NCBI RefSeq assembly: GCF_032854445.1
Contig: NC_088301.1
Coordinates: forward strand, 53,617,187-53,681,186
Source of the DNA: Liolophura sinensis
Lineage: Eukaryota; Mollusca; Polyplacophora; Chitonida; Chitonidae
Length of the DNA: 64,000 nucleotides
Direction: 5' to 3'
Shown here piece after piece: positions 1 to 12,875 of this stretch (position 1 is the stretch's first letter; each line of letters opens with the position of its first letter). The notes under the pieces are model-generated. The model saw nothing but the letters and a program-made list of their open reading frames with translations. It did not search any database and had not been told where the DNA came from. The translations under genes were made by a program, and so were the position numbers.

Positions 1-2199
1 TGCCATGGAGAGAGCATCAGGGGTGGTCAGGGGATTGTACTGACAGTACAAGAATGTAATAAACGAGCAGTTAGTCTATGCTCCTACCACCAACAGTTTC
101 ATGTTTTCTTCAGTTTAATCATAGTAATTTTAGTGCCCTGCACTTCAGCAACAGATTGGGTTGTTCTATTATCCTTATTTTGTGATAAATAGAAATGTGG
201 GAGAAAACTCTGTGAAGATTAAACATGACTACCCAGTACCTTTACACATGTGGAGTGTCATGTCAAATATTCGTTTTTAAACTGCAGGGCTCTCTGTATA
301 CAAAGATGCAGCAGAATTTAACATACGCAGATCACTCCATACTTGCAAACTATAGGCCCACCAGCAGACAAGATGAAAATTTGAAAATGCGATCAAGCGA
401 CACCTACACACATGCGTTTGTGCCTCTGCAGCTAATCATTTGATTCTGGTGTAATTTGAAAGACTGTTCACTTCTGCCCATATTTCGTAAACATGATTAC
501 ATTATTTACTTAATATTTAATCAAGTCCCCTCAGATGAAATTTTAGTCATACCGACTGGTTTTATCTACAGGTGGATACAAGCCACTTACAAACACAGAA
601 CATGACATTTCCATGTGTCTACCCATCTATCACATGATTTTTGCTGGCGAAAGGCAAAACAATATTATCTGTCATTGGTGACAGGTAAATGACGTCTGGG
701 CAAAACTGTATAGAGGAAATCATAAAACATTTTAGTTATAAAGCCAGTGATGGGGCTGTGTGAACTCCTAATGTGATAACTACTCAAACAGATCGTGTCC
801 CCCGATATGCCAGACTCGCACACTGTTAAATGGACGTCCTCGATATAAAAACGCTAGAAAAGGAGCTCTTCTGAGAGGGCAGTTCCCACTGTAGAGAAAC
901 AAAATTGTGTGTAGACTGACAAACTAAATTGGAATTACATTGACACAGGAAGATGATGACAGCTATTTCTCAGTGAAATTCGATTTTAGCTAAAATACAT
1001 TTGTACACATATTCATTGCATAATGAGGGCTCTCAGCAGACAAACTGTTTCACCAGATAACAGTGTGCGGCGACTTCCACGTAGGCCTAAACCGAATAAT
1101 CTGTTTGTCTACAGTGTACATTGTGCCAGGGGTTCATAGACGTCAAGCTGGCCCCACAGTTCATACTGCAAACTTATAATCAGCGCACATTGCCGTTATT
1201 GTTACATGTATTTCAGATACTGGTCCCAGTGAAGTGTGAAGACCTGCCCAGAAAGCTTACAACCTAGAGCATAAGCCTGATCGACTGAAATTCACAACTG
1301 GTCTTGACATTACTTTTAAAAAATTTCCATAGTCATGAATGAAGAAGAATGGTCATGCGTTAATGGCTTATGGAATATTTGGTTGTCACTCTCAGTCTGT
1401 AAAAGGACGTCAAAAATCAAAGCTAGAAGAAAAAAATATTTGAGAAAATCAAAAATCATACAACACCCTAACATGAACATGTATATCAGAAACTAATCTG
1501 AACAGTTCATCTAGATGAATGTTTTGTGCATTATGTAAATTCTCTTGAAATATGATCCTTACTTGTCAAAATAAACAAAGATTTCAATCAACAAAAGCAG
1601 TTGAAAACAAAGTCAGTTTTGACTTATTGACAGGGTACAAATCACATGCAATTTACTGCAAAAATCAGCTACCGGTAATGAGAACATTAAGATACCGACA
1701 AATAGTAATTTACCCCATGGAGTATCAATTTTAATGATCCTTTAAATGGAGAGGCTACATAGGCTTACATAGAGGTTAGATACACTACTACTTTACGTAT
1801 CACAAATTGTCACTTTTTCCACGAGGAACAAAGCTGGATCTCAACGGCCCTGAACAAGCTGGTCCTCCATGTTCAGTACTTGAACAAAAAACAACGCTTT
1901 TAATCGATGTCACTGGTATTCGTTTATATCTCGAAAAGAAGGTTTTAATTTCACTGCTATAAGCCATTTATCAAACTTCAGACTCCTTAAACCAAAATCT
2001 GGAGGCAAACTGCGTGCCTGCCTTGAAAGGAGCTGAAGACACGGAACCCAGTCAGACAGTATGCGTTCACATGCAGTCACTTCACATTGAGTTTATGTAA
2101 AACTTTGAATATTTCTTTTGTAAAAAAAAAAAAAAACTTATATTGAAATATAGCTGGTAAAGCAGCATTCCAAGGTTCAAACCGGTATTGCCAGCCTAT

Positions 2200-5100
2200 G
2201 CGGTGTCACTTTCAGTTACCTTAATGGTGTCCATATATAGATACATAACCAACTTTATTAGAAAGCCTATATTCTTCCTAGTCATTAGTGCATTGTATGT
2301 GCACTGTATATCATATGTATGTAGTTTGGTCTTTTTTTAACACAGCTCAATGATTTTCAGCATACATAGAGTACATATACAGCATTTTGCACCCAGTGGT
2401 TTTCAGTTTTACAGCTGTAACAGTTTCCTGTCATGTGACCAATAAATATACTAAAAATTTTGCTTTTATAAAAACTATATGTCGCAGGAAAGAAATAAGA
2501 CTACATTCATGATCAGTGCGTCAAAATAGGTCGGGTGGCGTGGTTACAATATTTGTACATTCATCTTGGACATAAATGCATTTAAAATGAATTATATAAC
2601 ATTTGGACATAGAAGTGCCAAATATAGTAAATTGGCCTTTGAATGATTTTTCAAGCACTGCAACTTCCGCATTAAGACACTTCAAGGATTTCCTGAATGC
2701 ACCCAGAACACATATAGCCCTTTGCACTCAGCCATTTTTGGATTTATAGCTATAGTAGTTTTGTTTCACATGACCTCCTAATATGGGGGAAAATTGCACT
2801 TTTTCAGACTTTAATCGCAATTCGCCACAAAACTGTCCATCAGAGAAAAGAAAACAGACCAGATTCATGATCAGAACATCAAACTACACCAAGCAGCGTA
2901 CTTAAAATATTTAAATTCAGAAAATTATAATCACATAACAAATTGGGTAACCTGAGATCGAACTCTGACATGACTGACTGGTGTGAGCAATCCCCGAGCG
3001 ATCTCCCTAACGTCAATCATCTCTGCCGTTCAACTGCCCCAGACACATCTGTGTCCTGGCACACAGCTGTGACATGGTTAGCTTTTAAATCATTCTTTAA
3101 TTAGGTCAAATTGGGGAATATTATGCTAGCACCTCCCTCGCTATCTACTCTATTATATATATATATGACCATGTCCAGAATATAGTCGCAATTTTCACTT
3201 GAAGTTTTCATACACATTTGCTTTACACTTATACCTCTCATATGAGACCATGTTATTGGTTGAAAATTAATACATAACCACATACACGGCTTTGGAATCT
3301 TTCAGTGCAACTTTACACCATTTATCATTGAGGCAGTTGGACAGTCATTTCCATTTACACAAATAGATCTCAGACAACATGCTTTTTGTGAGAAATAATG
3401 CAAAAAACATAGCCAATGTAACAGCAAGTTTATACTGAATGCTTGAATGTTCACACCTGAATGCTTGCATCGCCCTGTATACAGATGATAGCTAAGCCCT
3501 TGTCAGAAAGCAAACACTTGGACCAGGGCACATGTAGACATCTGTCGATCACCAGGGCCTGGTTAACGTATGGTAAAGAAGGCACGGTTTGTGTAAAACA
3601 AAGCTAAATGTTGGAAATACATGCACAGCCTACACGGAGTGGCCTTGCAAAAGTTTATGTGTAAATTTGGGAGGAAATGGGTGTGGGGGGGTCCAATGGT
3701 ACAGGGTTAGCCAATCACAACTGCAGTACATACCACATAATCAAGAGATGATACATGTGTACACAATATATGTCTCCAGGTTAAATCAATGGGCTTCAAT
3801 TCGTATCTCTTGAATTGAGTACTTTCAATCATACACATTTAGAGAGACAAGTTTTGCTCATAGCTCAAATCTGTTAGCATACTACGGAAAGAGCATGTCT
3901 TGGGCTGCAATTTGGTGCAAGTTTCACATATGTTGCTCCCATAGTTCTCGAGTTACAGGTCATTAAAATTACATACCTGAATTTTAGTTTTTTGACTATA
4001 TCTCAAAGTTACAAAGACAGGTAAAAATAAAAGCAAATTCGGAATCATCAGCTTGAATACAGCAGAATATGTTAAAAAATATGTCACAGCTTCAACCAAT
4101 GGAAAGCTTCCAAAATTTTTACCGGAAGTCAACGATTTTTTCAAACATACTTGGGGCACGTCTGGGGATGGTTTTCTCTCATTATACAGAGAACTATTTC
4201 ACCTTCGAATAAGCTAAGCCCATATTCATGATCAGCATGCTAAACAACACACGACTGAATTCCTTGCCCATTGAAATCTGATAAAATTTATTGCATGTCC
4301 ATATTTTGCCTTTTTCAAGATGGCGACGATTTTTAACTAGATTCCAATTTGAGACAAGTTTTTATATGTCATTTTAGAATTTATTTATCTGATTGGTGTT
4401 TTACGCCATACTCAAGAATATTTCACTTATACAACCACAACCAGCATTATGGTGGGTGGAAACCGGGCACAGCCCGGGGAAACACACGACCATCCGCAGG
4501 TTGCTGAAGGATCTTCCCACGTACAGCCGGAGAGGAAGCCAGCATGAGCTGGACTTGAACTCACAGCGACCGCAATGGTGAGAGACTCCTGGGCCATTAC
4601 GCTGCGCTAGCACGCTATCATTTTAGAAAGTGGATTAAGTTACAGTATTATCGTTAATAGGGACTACACTTTCTGATTACAGTTAACCATTTTTCTATAC
4701 GGTTAATATGTATTGCTGGCAATTTGGTGCCTGATTTGAACGCTGGTTCGAAACCCAGTGGTATCAGCCAATTTTCAGCACTAGAATCTGTGCAATGCCG
4801 AAGTGTAATCCCTATTAACGATAATATTGTCAGATTCCAATTTTTCCTCAAACTTTATTGTGCTATGGGCTATATGTATCAAAATTTCAGAGTACTTTAT
4901 TTTCCCTCTTTTTAACTTGATGATGTTTAAAACATTTTCACATTTTTCAAAATGGCCTCCATGTCACATGACTTCTGGAAGGAAACTTCATACACCATTT
5001 GTCTGTTGTACAAAACAAAAACCAAATGCCTTTAAAACTGGTGTTAGCTGTGTATCATAATTTGCATATTTCAACACAATAAAAAATGCATCATTTTCAA

Positions 5101-7820
5101 AAAAAAAAAAAAAAAAAGATTTTCATAAACGACTAATATTGAGCTTTGCAAACTAGAATGGGACGCCAATGGACAACATTCCGTGACAATTTGAAGCAAA
5201 TTGGTCCAGCCGTTCTCCAGAAGATTTTCAAAGAAGTGTCATGTATCTGGACAAAATCCAATATGGCCACCATGTCATGCGACCGATCATCACCAAAAGT
5301 TCCAGCACACAGGTTTATCACTAGGCCTATAATGTGATAAAATTTCAGCTTTCTAGCTCTTACCAATTTTTCTACATGAGGAATAATAACCACCATCATA
5401 ATTAAAGCTGTTATCCCACAGCATTGCCAGGGTCCACACTATTACCTATCTCCCACATCTGGTAGTAACCTAATAACTTCATGGTAATAAAAAAAAAACA
5501 GAAAAATAAACTGAAAAAATTGAAAAGGTATGAACTGGATTTGAACCCCTGAATGCCATATGGAATGGGCCTACCACACAAAAAACAGTGTGGAAGCAGT
5601 TCAGCTTTGATCCACTGCCCATAGCCCATAACAAAAGACAAAGAATACAGTGTAACAAGGATAAACTCCATTCCCATAGTAAACTGCACTCAGCAAAGTC
5701 CAGCTTTACACCTACAACGTTTTCCTATCACATGACCACCACATGATGTGGTGCAATCTGGCTTTTTCACACTTTGCATAGTACATATCTAGCCCTTCGC
5801 ACTCCGTAAATATCAGCGTTTTTCTGTAACTTGACCTCCAAATATATGGAAAATTGCCTTTTTTCGAATTTTGATCGTAATTTGCATCAAAAGTATAGAT
5901 CGCAGAAAAAAATAAGATCAGATTCGTATAAAGGACCTCAAAACTACATCAGGCAACCAGTGCATTTCTACAATTTTCTAGATATCAAATGATTTTTGCA
6001 CACGTGATTTGGCCCCACGTTTTGTGTCTGCTTTCTAAGTTTCAGCTCGCTCGGATCAACCCTTCTGGAAAAAAGGACATGTCAACGCATTGCCGTGGCA
6101 ATATAGTAGGAAGTAAATTGGGTTGAAAATAAATATTATAGGAAAAAAATTTCCATGTAAAAATGATAAGAAATAGACTGGAATTAAAACTCAGAGTGCT
6201 AGGGCTAGTATGCAGTGCCTAATAATTTCATGATACTTGAAAAAAAAAAGAAGAGAAAAAAAAGACTAGCAGGATTTATCTGGATTTGAACCTGAGACTG
6301 CTAGGTACGTTCACTGGGGCTAAAGATGAAAGCCAGTGAATAGAAAACAAATAATTCTGTCAGATACAAAGGCTCTGCCACACGTACATATATACTGTGC
6401 CTTTGATGTACTGCTCCCGGCAAAAGACAGAATCACAGTTGGGAGAGACTCTACCTCCTCCCATGTCGTGTAAATGGGAGAATTTTGAGCAATTTTTGAT
6501 GGTTTCTTAGCAAAAACTATATGATTTATGAAACTAATTCTTGAAGAATTCCTGACAACATACAGCAGAAGATAGTATGTTTGGTTAATCATTTAAACAA
6601 TATTTAGAGATGATGTGATTTTTACGTGACTTTGGAGGTTAATTACAGCCTAATTTGCATATAAAAGTTAATGTGTAAGGTTCACTGATTAGGGTTATCC
6701 ACCTAGAAACAGCAAATAGAATTTCAACCCGACAGATATACAAGTTTGTGAAAAAAAGATTTTTTAAGCTTAACAAAGAAATTCAAAATGGCCACTAAAT
6801 TACGTGACTGGCTAATGGACACTGAACGTCAAAAGTTGTTTCATAAGTTCATTATCAAGACTGCAAAGTTTGGATTCTCAAGAAGACTAATAATAACTAG
6901 ATTTGAACTTCAAATTGCTAAATATTGTATGTAAAAAATGTAAGACTGATAAGGAATAGACTGGACTTGAACCGCATATCTAGTGTACATTAGTCTTCAA
7001 AAAAAAAAAAAGAACAAAAAAAAAAAACAAATAAAAAGATTGGCAGGAATTAACAGCATTTGAGTCTCAGGCAGCTAGATACAATATTCATTGGAGCTTG
7101 ATGGCAACAATTCCTGGGATCGGCTCTGTACGCTCTCAATAAATTGTATGCTGAATAGTAGAAATAAGCACGCAAAAAGAAGAAAAAACAAGAAAAAAAG
7201 GAAATGGAAAAGGGACATGTACTGGATGTGAACCACAGACTTCCAGGCATCATTTCAAATTCGCCAAGTACTGAAGACTAGCCTAGAAATTATGAGGCTT
7301 TGATCTTCTGCTGATAGGCCAGGACAAAATGCAGAAAGAATACATTGTTGCAGAGCTGAAGCCCATTCCCACCCTTAACTGCAGTCAATGGTTTCATGCA
7401 GCCTAGCACAAAGTTCCCATGTTATTTACATAGGACGGTTATCTACAATTTTTGGCATTTTTTTAGTCATAACATGAAAAAGTACAAATCCAATTCTTGC
7501 AGATTTATAATCGTGATGTCCATGGGCACCTGACAGTGTGTTTGTTTAATGATATTAAGCAGTTTAAAACACTGACCTACTTTTGATCCAATTTCCTTTA
7601 TCAGTTTTGGCCTTATTTGCACACTAAACTGAAAGTTTTTTACAATACGGGTAGAGCGATCCACCTAAAACCTCTAAGCGAAAAGTTTATCTCAATAGGT
7701 TTAGCCGTTTCGGAGAAGAACGTCAAAAGTTGTTTCATATGTTCTTTATTAACACTCGAAAGTTTTGTTTTTCTACCTTTCATAGTTTTCGAGATATTGC
7801 AATTTTTTGAGTTGACTAAA
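2200..7820. repeat. Cluster of diverged interspersed repeat copies in the RNF123 intron
   Basis: Blocks near 2,340-2,560, 2,690-2,900, 4,180-4,280, 5,200-5,400, 5,700-5,960, 6,580-6,900 and 7,440-7,810 resemble one another. They share 'gcatagtacatat.tagccctt.gcact', a cytosine-rich 'catgacctcc', 'aaaattgcactttttc', and 'agaaataaga..a.attcatgatcag'. Other blocks (5,520, 6,170, 6,270, 6,955, 7,210) share 'tggatttgaacc' after an A-rich tract. The similarity was seen by eye; copy boundaries are approximate and the family is not named. Confidence 0.5.
4384..4617 (-). mobile_element. tRNA-derived SINE-like repeat (family A), best copy
   Basis: On the + strand it runs from 'ttttacgccatactcaagaat' through 'cagcattatggtgggtggaaa' and 'acgaccatccgcaggttgctg' to a tail ending 'cattacgctgcgctagcacgct'. 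Read on the minus strand that tail resembles a Pol III head: an A-box-like segment (agcgtgctagcgcagcg), then a B-box-like segment (gtgagttcaagtcc). At least seven more partial copies occur in this window, in both orientations. It contains no protein-coding gene, although short open frames cross it. Confidence 0.7.
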
Positions 7821-8421
7821 AATAATAATAATAATCCAAACGATTTCAGAGGTGTCCGGCAAGGAACTAGTGTGGACCCCTAATAGTAAGAAGAATCCAC
7901 TCAATTACAATAGGGGTTCCAGCTTGAACACCTAATAAATATAACCAGTTAATGAATTTTTATTCAATCGGATCGAATACCGACTCGTCCAGACGACTTC
8001 TATGAACCCATGTGCACATACATTCCTTGTTTGTTCTTTGATTTCATTAATGGGTATGTTTAGAGATGTACATGTAGGCCTAATAATCAGGAGATCTGCA
8101 CTCCTCACTGTCAGTGACTTGACCCTATGTGGAGAGGACAGCAAAGAGAGCTGCTACATGTAAGTGCAGGCTGAGTAATGAAATGGGCAAGGGGCTATTC
8201 CCGCTCCTCTGTCATCTTGCCACCAACTCAGATTGATCAAAAATGAACAACAGTAACTCATGTGTGAAACTTTAGGTCATTTACTTTACTGTGGGTACAC
8301 ATATTTTTCAGTCAATCTCTTTACAGTGTTATAAGATGCATTTTGTTTTTTGGATACTTTATGGTAAAAGCATTTCAAGTGTTGCTTTGTTCTTTTTACC
8401 TAGATTTCAGGGCAGACCTAC

Positions 8422-11400
8422 CTCCTGTGAGAATTTACACTGCAAAGTACACCATCCCAACTGCATGACACCCTTTGACCCCAGCATCACTTCATACAAC
8501 CATTTCCCTGTGACGCCAAAGCAGACAATAATATGGATTAAATTACAAAAGCAATCAAACTAGTTTATCATTCACAAAACACTGAGTCTTACTGTGCTGT
8601 AGAAGTTGGAAGCATTAGGTCTAGCACTGTAAATATAGGCCAGTGGAAGAAACTTTGCCAGTAGTTGTATTCCATTCGACAGTAATGCCATAAATACAGT
8701 TCAACAAACACAACTGCTACTGGACAGAAAAGGACATACCTTTGTATACACAGCAGTTTGCCCTTGTAGTGCTGAAGTTACTGTGACTTGAAATCTGAAA
8801 ATAAAGCCACACTTTTTCACAAACCGTTACAACTTATAATCAGAAAAGTTCAAAAGAACAGACAAATAATAATACAACTTTAGTTATTTCTGAAAAGGGT
8901 CAGAAAGATATCTAAAAAGCCACAGCCATTTATTTCTGACATGCTTAATAGTTATATATCAACTTTCACTCACGAGTTCATACGAGGCCATATGATACGT
9001 CATGTTACAGCAGCCAGAAACACGATGCCATGTCAATCGTAACCCACATACATATGCTTAAAAGGCAAAACAGGGATTGGTTGACATTAGCGGAAACAGC
9101 CAAACCCTCAATTTATACCTATAATTTGCGCCAGATTGGTTAACATGTTGATGCTATCGATTGTCTCAATGTGCTCGATTTGGCTTTCATTGAACTGCGA
9201 TATCATCACAAAAATAAAATGTTAAGCTTTTCAACGTTCCTGCTTGATACTTTACTGATGCGTCTACCCATCTGGTCTAGTGTTGTCTTTTCTTCTAAGT
9301 AAAAAATACTTGAATAGACTTACAGAAAGTCTGTCTGGCTCTTCTAAGACTCTGCCCACACTGGAGCTTGTATCAAACACGACAACTGCAGGGCCTATTC
9401 GACCAGTAACAGTGGAGCTTTCATCTGAAAATGTACATGTATGCAACGGGTGTAAGAATGAAACTGATATTATGACCCAAGAATAAGGTATTTCATTCTA
9501 CTATTTCAAAAATTACATTTTTTTTTCGACATATCTGATTGAAAAGTATGCATGCTACTTTTTTTACTCTAGACAGTATATTTTAATGAAATAATCAAAT
9601 ATTAATGTGCCAATAGAAGAACATCCCAATGTGACTGTTACATGTACACATACATTTTGAGCAGTGTACATCTACATGTACTCATTTTAAGGTTTATGAG
9701 ACAATATTTATTTATTTATTCATTTGATTGGGGTTTTACGCCATACTTAAGAATGTTAAAATGGCGGCCCGTATTATGGCGGGAGGAAATCAGGCAGAGC
9801 CAGCGGGAAACCCACGACCATAAGCAGGTTGCCATGAGCTGGACTTGGAACTCACAACGACCACATTGGCGGAGATAATTAATAGTACTACAGTGTTTTT
9901 AAAATACATGTAGTAATATCTAAGGGATCTTTCTAATATGGCTTTTATTAATATCCATACATGCCATAAGAGCCTTGGTGTTATAGAAGACTCTTCCCTT
10001 TTTTCATACCTTTGACAATTCCACATGCTGCCAATGAGCTATGCAACTCCTTGTCTATGTGATCATCAAGGTTATGTAGTCCAAGAGCTTTCCTGCAGAA
10101 GTGTATATATTTACATATAGATTAAGGAAATCAATCAATAAATAAGACACAATAACAATGTATTCATTTGAGGCGACCTGGTGAATCTATGTTGGATTAC
10201 TCTCTACCGAAAAAATTAAAATTGCACCTGCAGACGAATTTGAGTTGTGGCCCAGACAATTGTACAGACACAATTGTAATACCATAAAAAAAAACCCCTA
10301 TCGACGGCATATTAAAAATGAGAAAAACATCCAAAATACTTGGTAAATACTAAAATAGTTTCAGTTTTTAAAAGACAAATGTTGTTTAATACCATAGTGT
10401 ACATGATTTTAAAACAAAAGCAGACATTCTGAAACACTGTCCACAATTAAAATGGTTTACTCTGATATCAGAATCACTCACATACAGGGTTCAAGTCAGC
10501 TGAATAAGCAGCATCAAACACCTAAGTTATTCCATCAACATGACAGGCGCCATGAGGTTTGTTACTGTGATGCGCTTATCGAAATATCTGTGGCAACTGA
10601 CAGGTATCTTACAGCAAATATGTTCAAAGAGTGTATAGTACATGTTACTGTTTATGTAAGTAGACCTTTCAAAGATATTTTCTATAAATTGACCAAAAGA
10701 TAAGAGGCAATAGAATCGGGCAGCATATTTAGTATATGTACTTACTCTAATCCCCCAGACCCAGCCTCAGAAGACAGTGTCTGGTCAGTGAAAACTTGGC
10801 GTAACAGGTGATAAGTGTGCGGATCTAAAAAAAAAACAAAATGGAAACATAACTTAAAATTTATAAACAAAGTCGCTGCTATATTGATTGCCATTTTGCT
10901 TGTTCCTTTCTTTTAAGCAGCATACTGACATCCCGTTACATGGATTTATTATTTATTTATTTATCAGATTGGTGTTTTATGCCATACTTAAGAATAACAA
11001 ACTCATATGACAGTGACCAGCATAATGGTTGGAGGAAACCAGACAGAGCCAATCGCGGAACCCACAACCATCCACATATCACCGGCAGGTCTTCCTCTGC
11101 TTTGAGATATATGAACCTGCAAAAAAGGAAACCTGGGGGGCATGATCTGTATGCAGGAATACATTATATACATATGAAATGTGTCGCGTGGTTAAATTCA
11201 AGTCTCTTACTGATTATATGGAGAGCACAATGCCCAGGAGAATCCACTGACCTGAACCTATTTGCTGACAATCTTTGCCAATGTGCAATACAGATATCCA
11301 CACAATATTGGAGGAAGATGTCTTATAAAGCCACGCGGGCCTCATTAACAGTGACAGTGAGGAAATCCACCTGATACTGTAGAGCTATAGCCTAAAACCA

Positions 11401-12210
11401 CAGATCACAAATTCCAACAACTGGGTACAAGTAATACTAAGTAATACTGAAAATATGTTGTAATTCTAGTTGTATCATAATGTCTTCTCAGTTATTGTTG
11501 GTTGTATACAATATAAATTTAGTCTAAGATTGCTCAAACGTTAGGTTTGGCAAATTGTGTTTGGCCAAGAATGGCCTTAAACCAACAAAGAGGGCTCTAG
11601 ATACACATATGAATATTCACTCAAACAAATGAAATCAAGCAGTGCTGATGCTAAGCAATGATTGCACTATAAATGTTCAATACTTGAAAGTAATTCAACA
11701 TACATGAATTAAAAAGTTACTGAACTATACATGTGGAAGCATATCTGCTAAAAATACATGTATCATGTGCTTATTTTTTGTCAGTTCTCACTGAAACACT
11801 GAGGCCCTCCGTGACGCTATGAGTTTAAGTTCAGCTTATGTCAACTTCATCTCCAGGCGTACCTAGCTACCTGTGGATGGTCGTGGCTTTAGCATGGCTC
11901 TGCCTGATTTTCTCCCACCATAACAATAGTGAATATATGCAAAACATTCTTGAGTATCAGTACAACGTAAGACTTACTCTGGCAGAGTAATCTAATAGAC
12001 AATAAATGTGACTACATGTATTACCTCCAATAAAGTACATATTTAAATTCTGAATAAAATTAAAAAAACATAAACACATAAACTATCCCGTGAAAGACCT
12101 GATTCCAGGCTGTTAGCAGAGACTCTTGAGCTTGCTGAGGGGCATCTTCTGCCTGGGCTTCTCGACTGTGGCGAGAAGCCTGAAATATCACCTTGCCTCC
12201 TATCTGCCAT
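8422..12210 (-). CDS. RNF123: E3 ubiquitin-protein ligase RNF123 (KPC1), 5' part, six exons
   Basis: RNF123 is the catalytic RING subunit of the KPC ubiquitin ligase, which acts on p27/Kip1 and NF-kB p105 in vertebrates. Exons on the minus strand: 12,210-12,099 (start ATG, tentative), 10,824-10,746, 10,092-10,010, 9,424-9,324, 8,794-8,740 and 8,507-8,422. The phases agree through all joins (516 nt, 172 codons, no stop) and introns follow AG/GT rules. Recognition rests on the start of the SPRY domain: 'HSNFSTTR', 'CCVYKG' and 'KWLYEVMLGSKG', followed by 'LGWCTLQCKFSQE', closely matching RNF123. The upstream 'GRIGPAVVVFD' also fits. The RING domain lies at the C-terminus and is off the left edge. 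Exon 1 is the weakest part: its ATG has a good context (AAGATGG) and its phase fits, but the donor (CAG|GTCTTT) is not ideal. The gene is partial because of the window edge, not damage. Confidence 0.88.
9712..9878 (-). mobile_element. SINE-like repeat family A, partial copy in an RNF123 intron
   Basis: It has 'gattggggttttacgccatac', then 'attatggcgggaggaaatcaggc' and 'cccacgaccataagcaggttgc', ending in 'gagctggacttggaactcac', in the same order as the copy near 4.4 kb. It lies in the intron between RNF123 exons 3 and 4. Confidence 0.65.
10950..11100 (-). mobile_element. SINE-like repeat family A, partial copy
   Basis: 'cagattggtgttttatgccat', 'gaccagcataatggttggagg' and 'cccacaaccatccacat' follow the family A order. 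A 144-codon open frame that crosses this copy is not considered a gene. Confidence 0.65.
11822..11978 (+). mobile_element. SINE-like repeat family A, inverted diverged copy
   Basis: This copy is in the opposite orientation: 'acctgtggatggtcgtggc', then 'gctctgcctgattttctccc' and 'accataa', ending in 'cattcttgagtatcag'. It lies in RNF123 intron 1. Confidence 0.55.
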
Positions 12211-12875
12211 CTTGATGCAAGTCCAGAGAACCTATCTACACGTGTGTCATCTTAGCTGAACTTCATAACACTTTAATGAAGTTGTTTACTGTTTAATTAA
12301 AGCCTTGCACTTTTGGAAGCTAGTTCAGGTGTTACAGTTGACTCCCCACAACAAAGGTACACCATGAGAAATCCCGTAACTTTTCATATACAACAGACCG
12401 CCACTGAGTCTTTTCAAATTCAGCACATACACACGGATATCAAAATGTTTTCAGATAATGCGAAATTTGCGTCTTTGATAAGGGACTTCGACCTGCCTCA
12501 CATCAGATGTCTCATTTTGGACCTTGTGTCAAATGTCACACGCACTTCTCAGCTAAACCACCGAGCCTCCGGTATACTTCCGCGCGCACATGTCAGTGAG
12601 TTAGCGCCCTCAGCATGAACAAGCGTCCTTACATCCTTATATACGAGTCACTGTCTATTGAACAATATAACCCGTTCAATGCAGGCAAATACTCTTGGTC
12701 TGTTTCTCTTTTGCAAAAGTGTAAATTTATCAACACCGCAAGAACTATTTCGCGCATAAACTTCCCGGAAGTGAGGTAATGGTTAATCGCCATATTGAAA
12801 TAATCAATCGAGAAGCAGGCGACTTGTTGGGCAGATTGTGCAAGTATTTTCTTCCGAAGTGTGCTCAGATTCATC
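12211..12875. promoter_or_regulatory. Head-to-head intergenic region between RNF123 and GDI (665 bp)
   Basis: The tentative RNF123 start (minus strand, 12,210) and the GDI start (plus strand, 12,876) face away from each other across 665 bp, so this region should hold both promoters and both 5' UTRs. Sequence at 12,560-12,600 and 12,740-12,780 is richer in CpG than its surroundings. A 101-codon open frame at 12,313-12,618 has no recognisable features and is not called as a gene. No TATA box can be assigned with confidence. Confidence 0.5.

Larger units (their letters stand above)
1..8421 (-). other. Large RNF123 intron (at least 8.4 kb), no exons recognised
   Basis: I found no exon on either strand here. 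The stretch lies downstream, in the minus-strand sense, of the last visible RNF123 exon, which ends in mid-domain with a GT donor, so it is inferred to be intron. It holds one good SINE-like copy near 4.4 kb, many A-rich runs (2,120, 5,100, 7,003) and several diverged copies of a repeat between about 2.2 and 7.8 kb. Those copies share phrases such as 'catgacctcc' and 'ttcatgatcag', and A-rich runs followed by 'ctggatttgaacc'. Confidence 0.55.

Noticed and set aside
10940-11374. 144-codon open frame on the plus strand
   Set aside because: It begins inside a SINE-like repeat copy and has no conserved pattern; it lies in an intron of the minus-strand RNF123 gene.
12313-12618. 101-codon open frame between RNF123 and GDI
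   Set aside because: No recognisable domain or bias; the region is better explained as the divergent promoters and UTRs.
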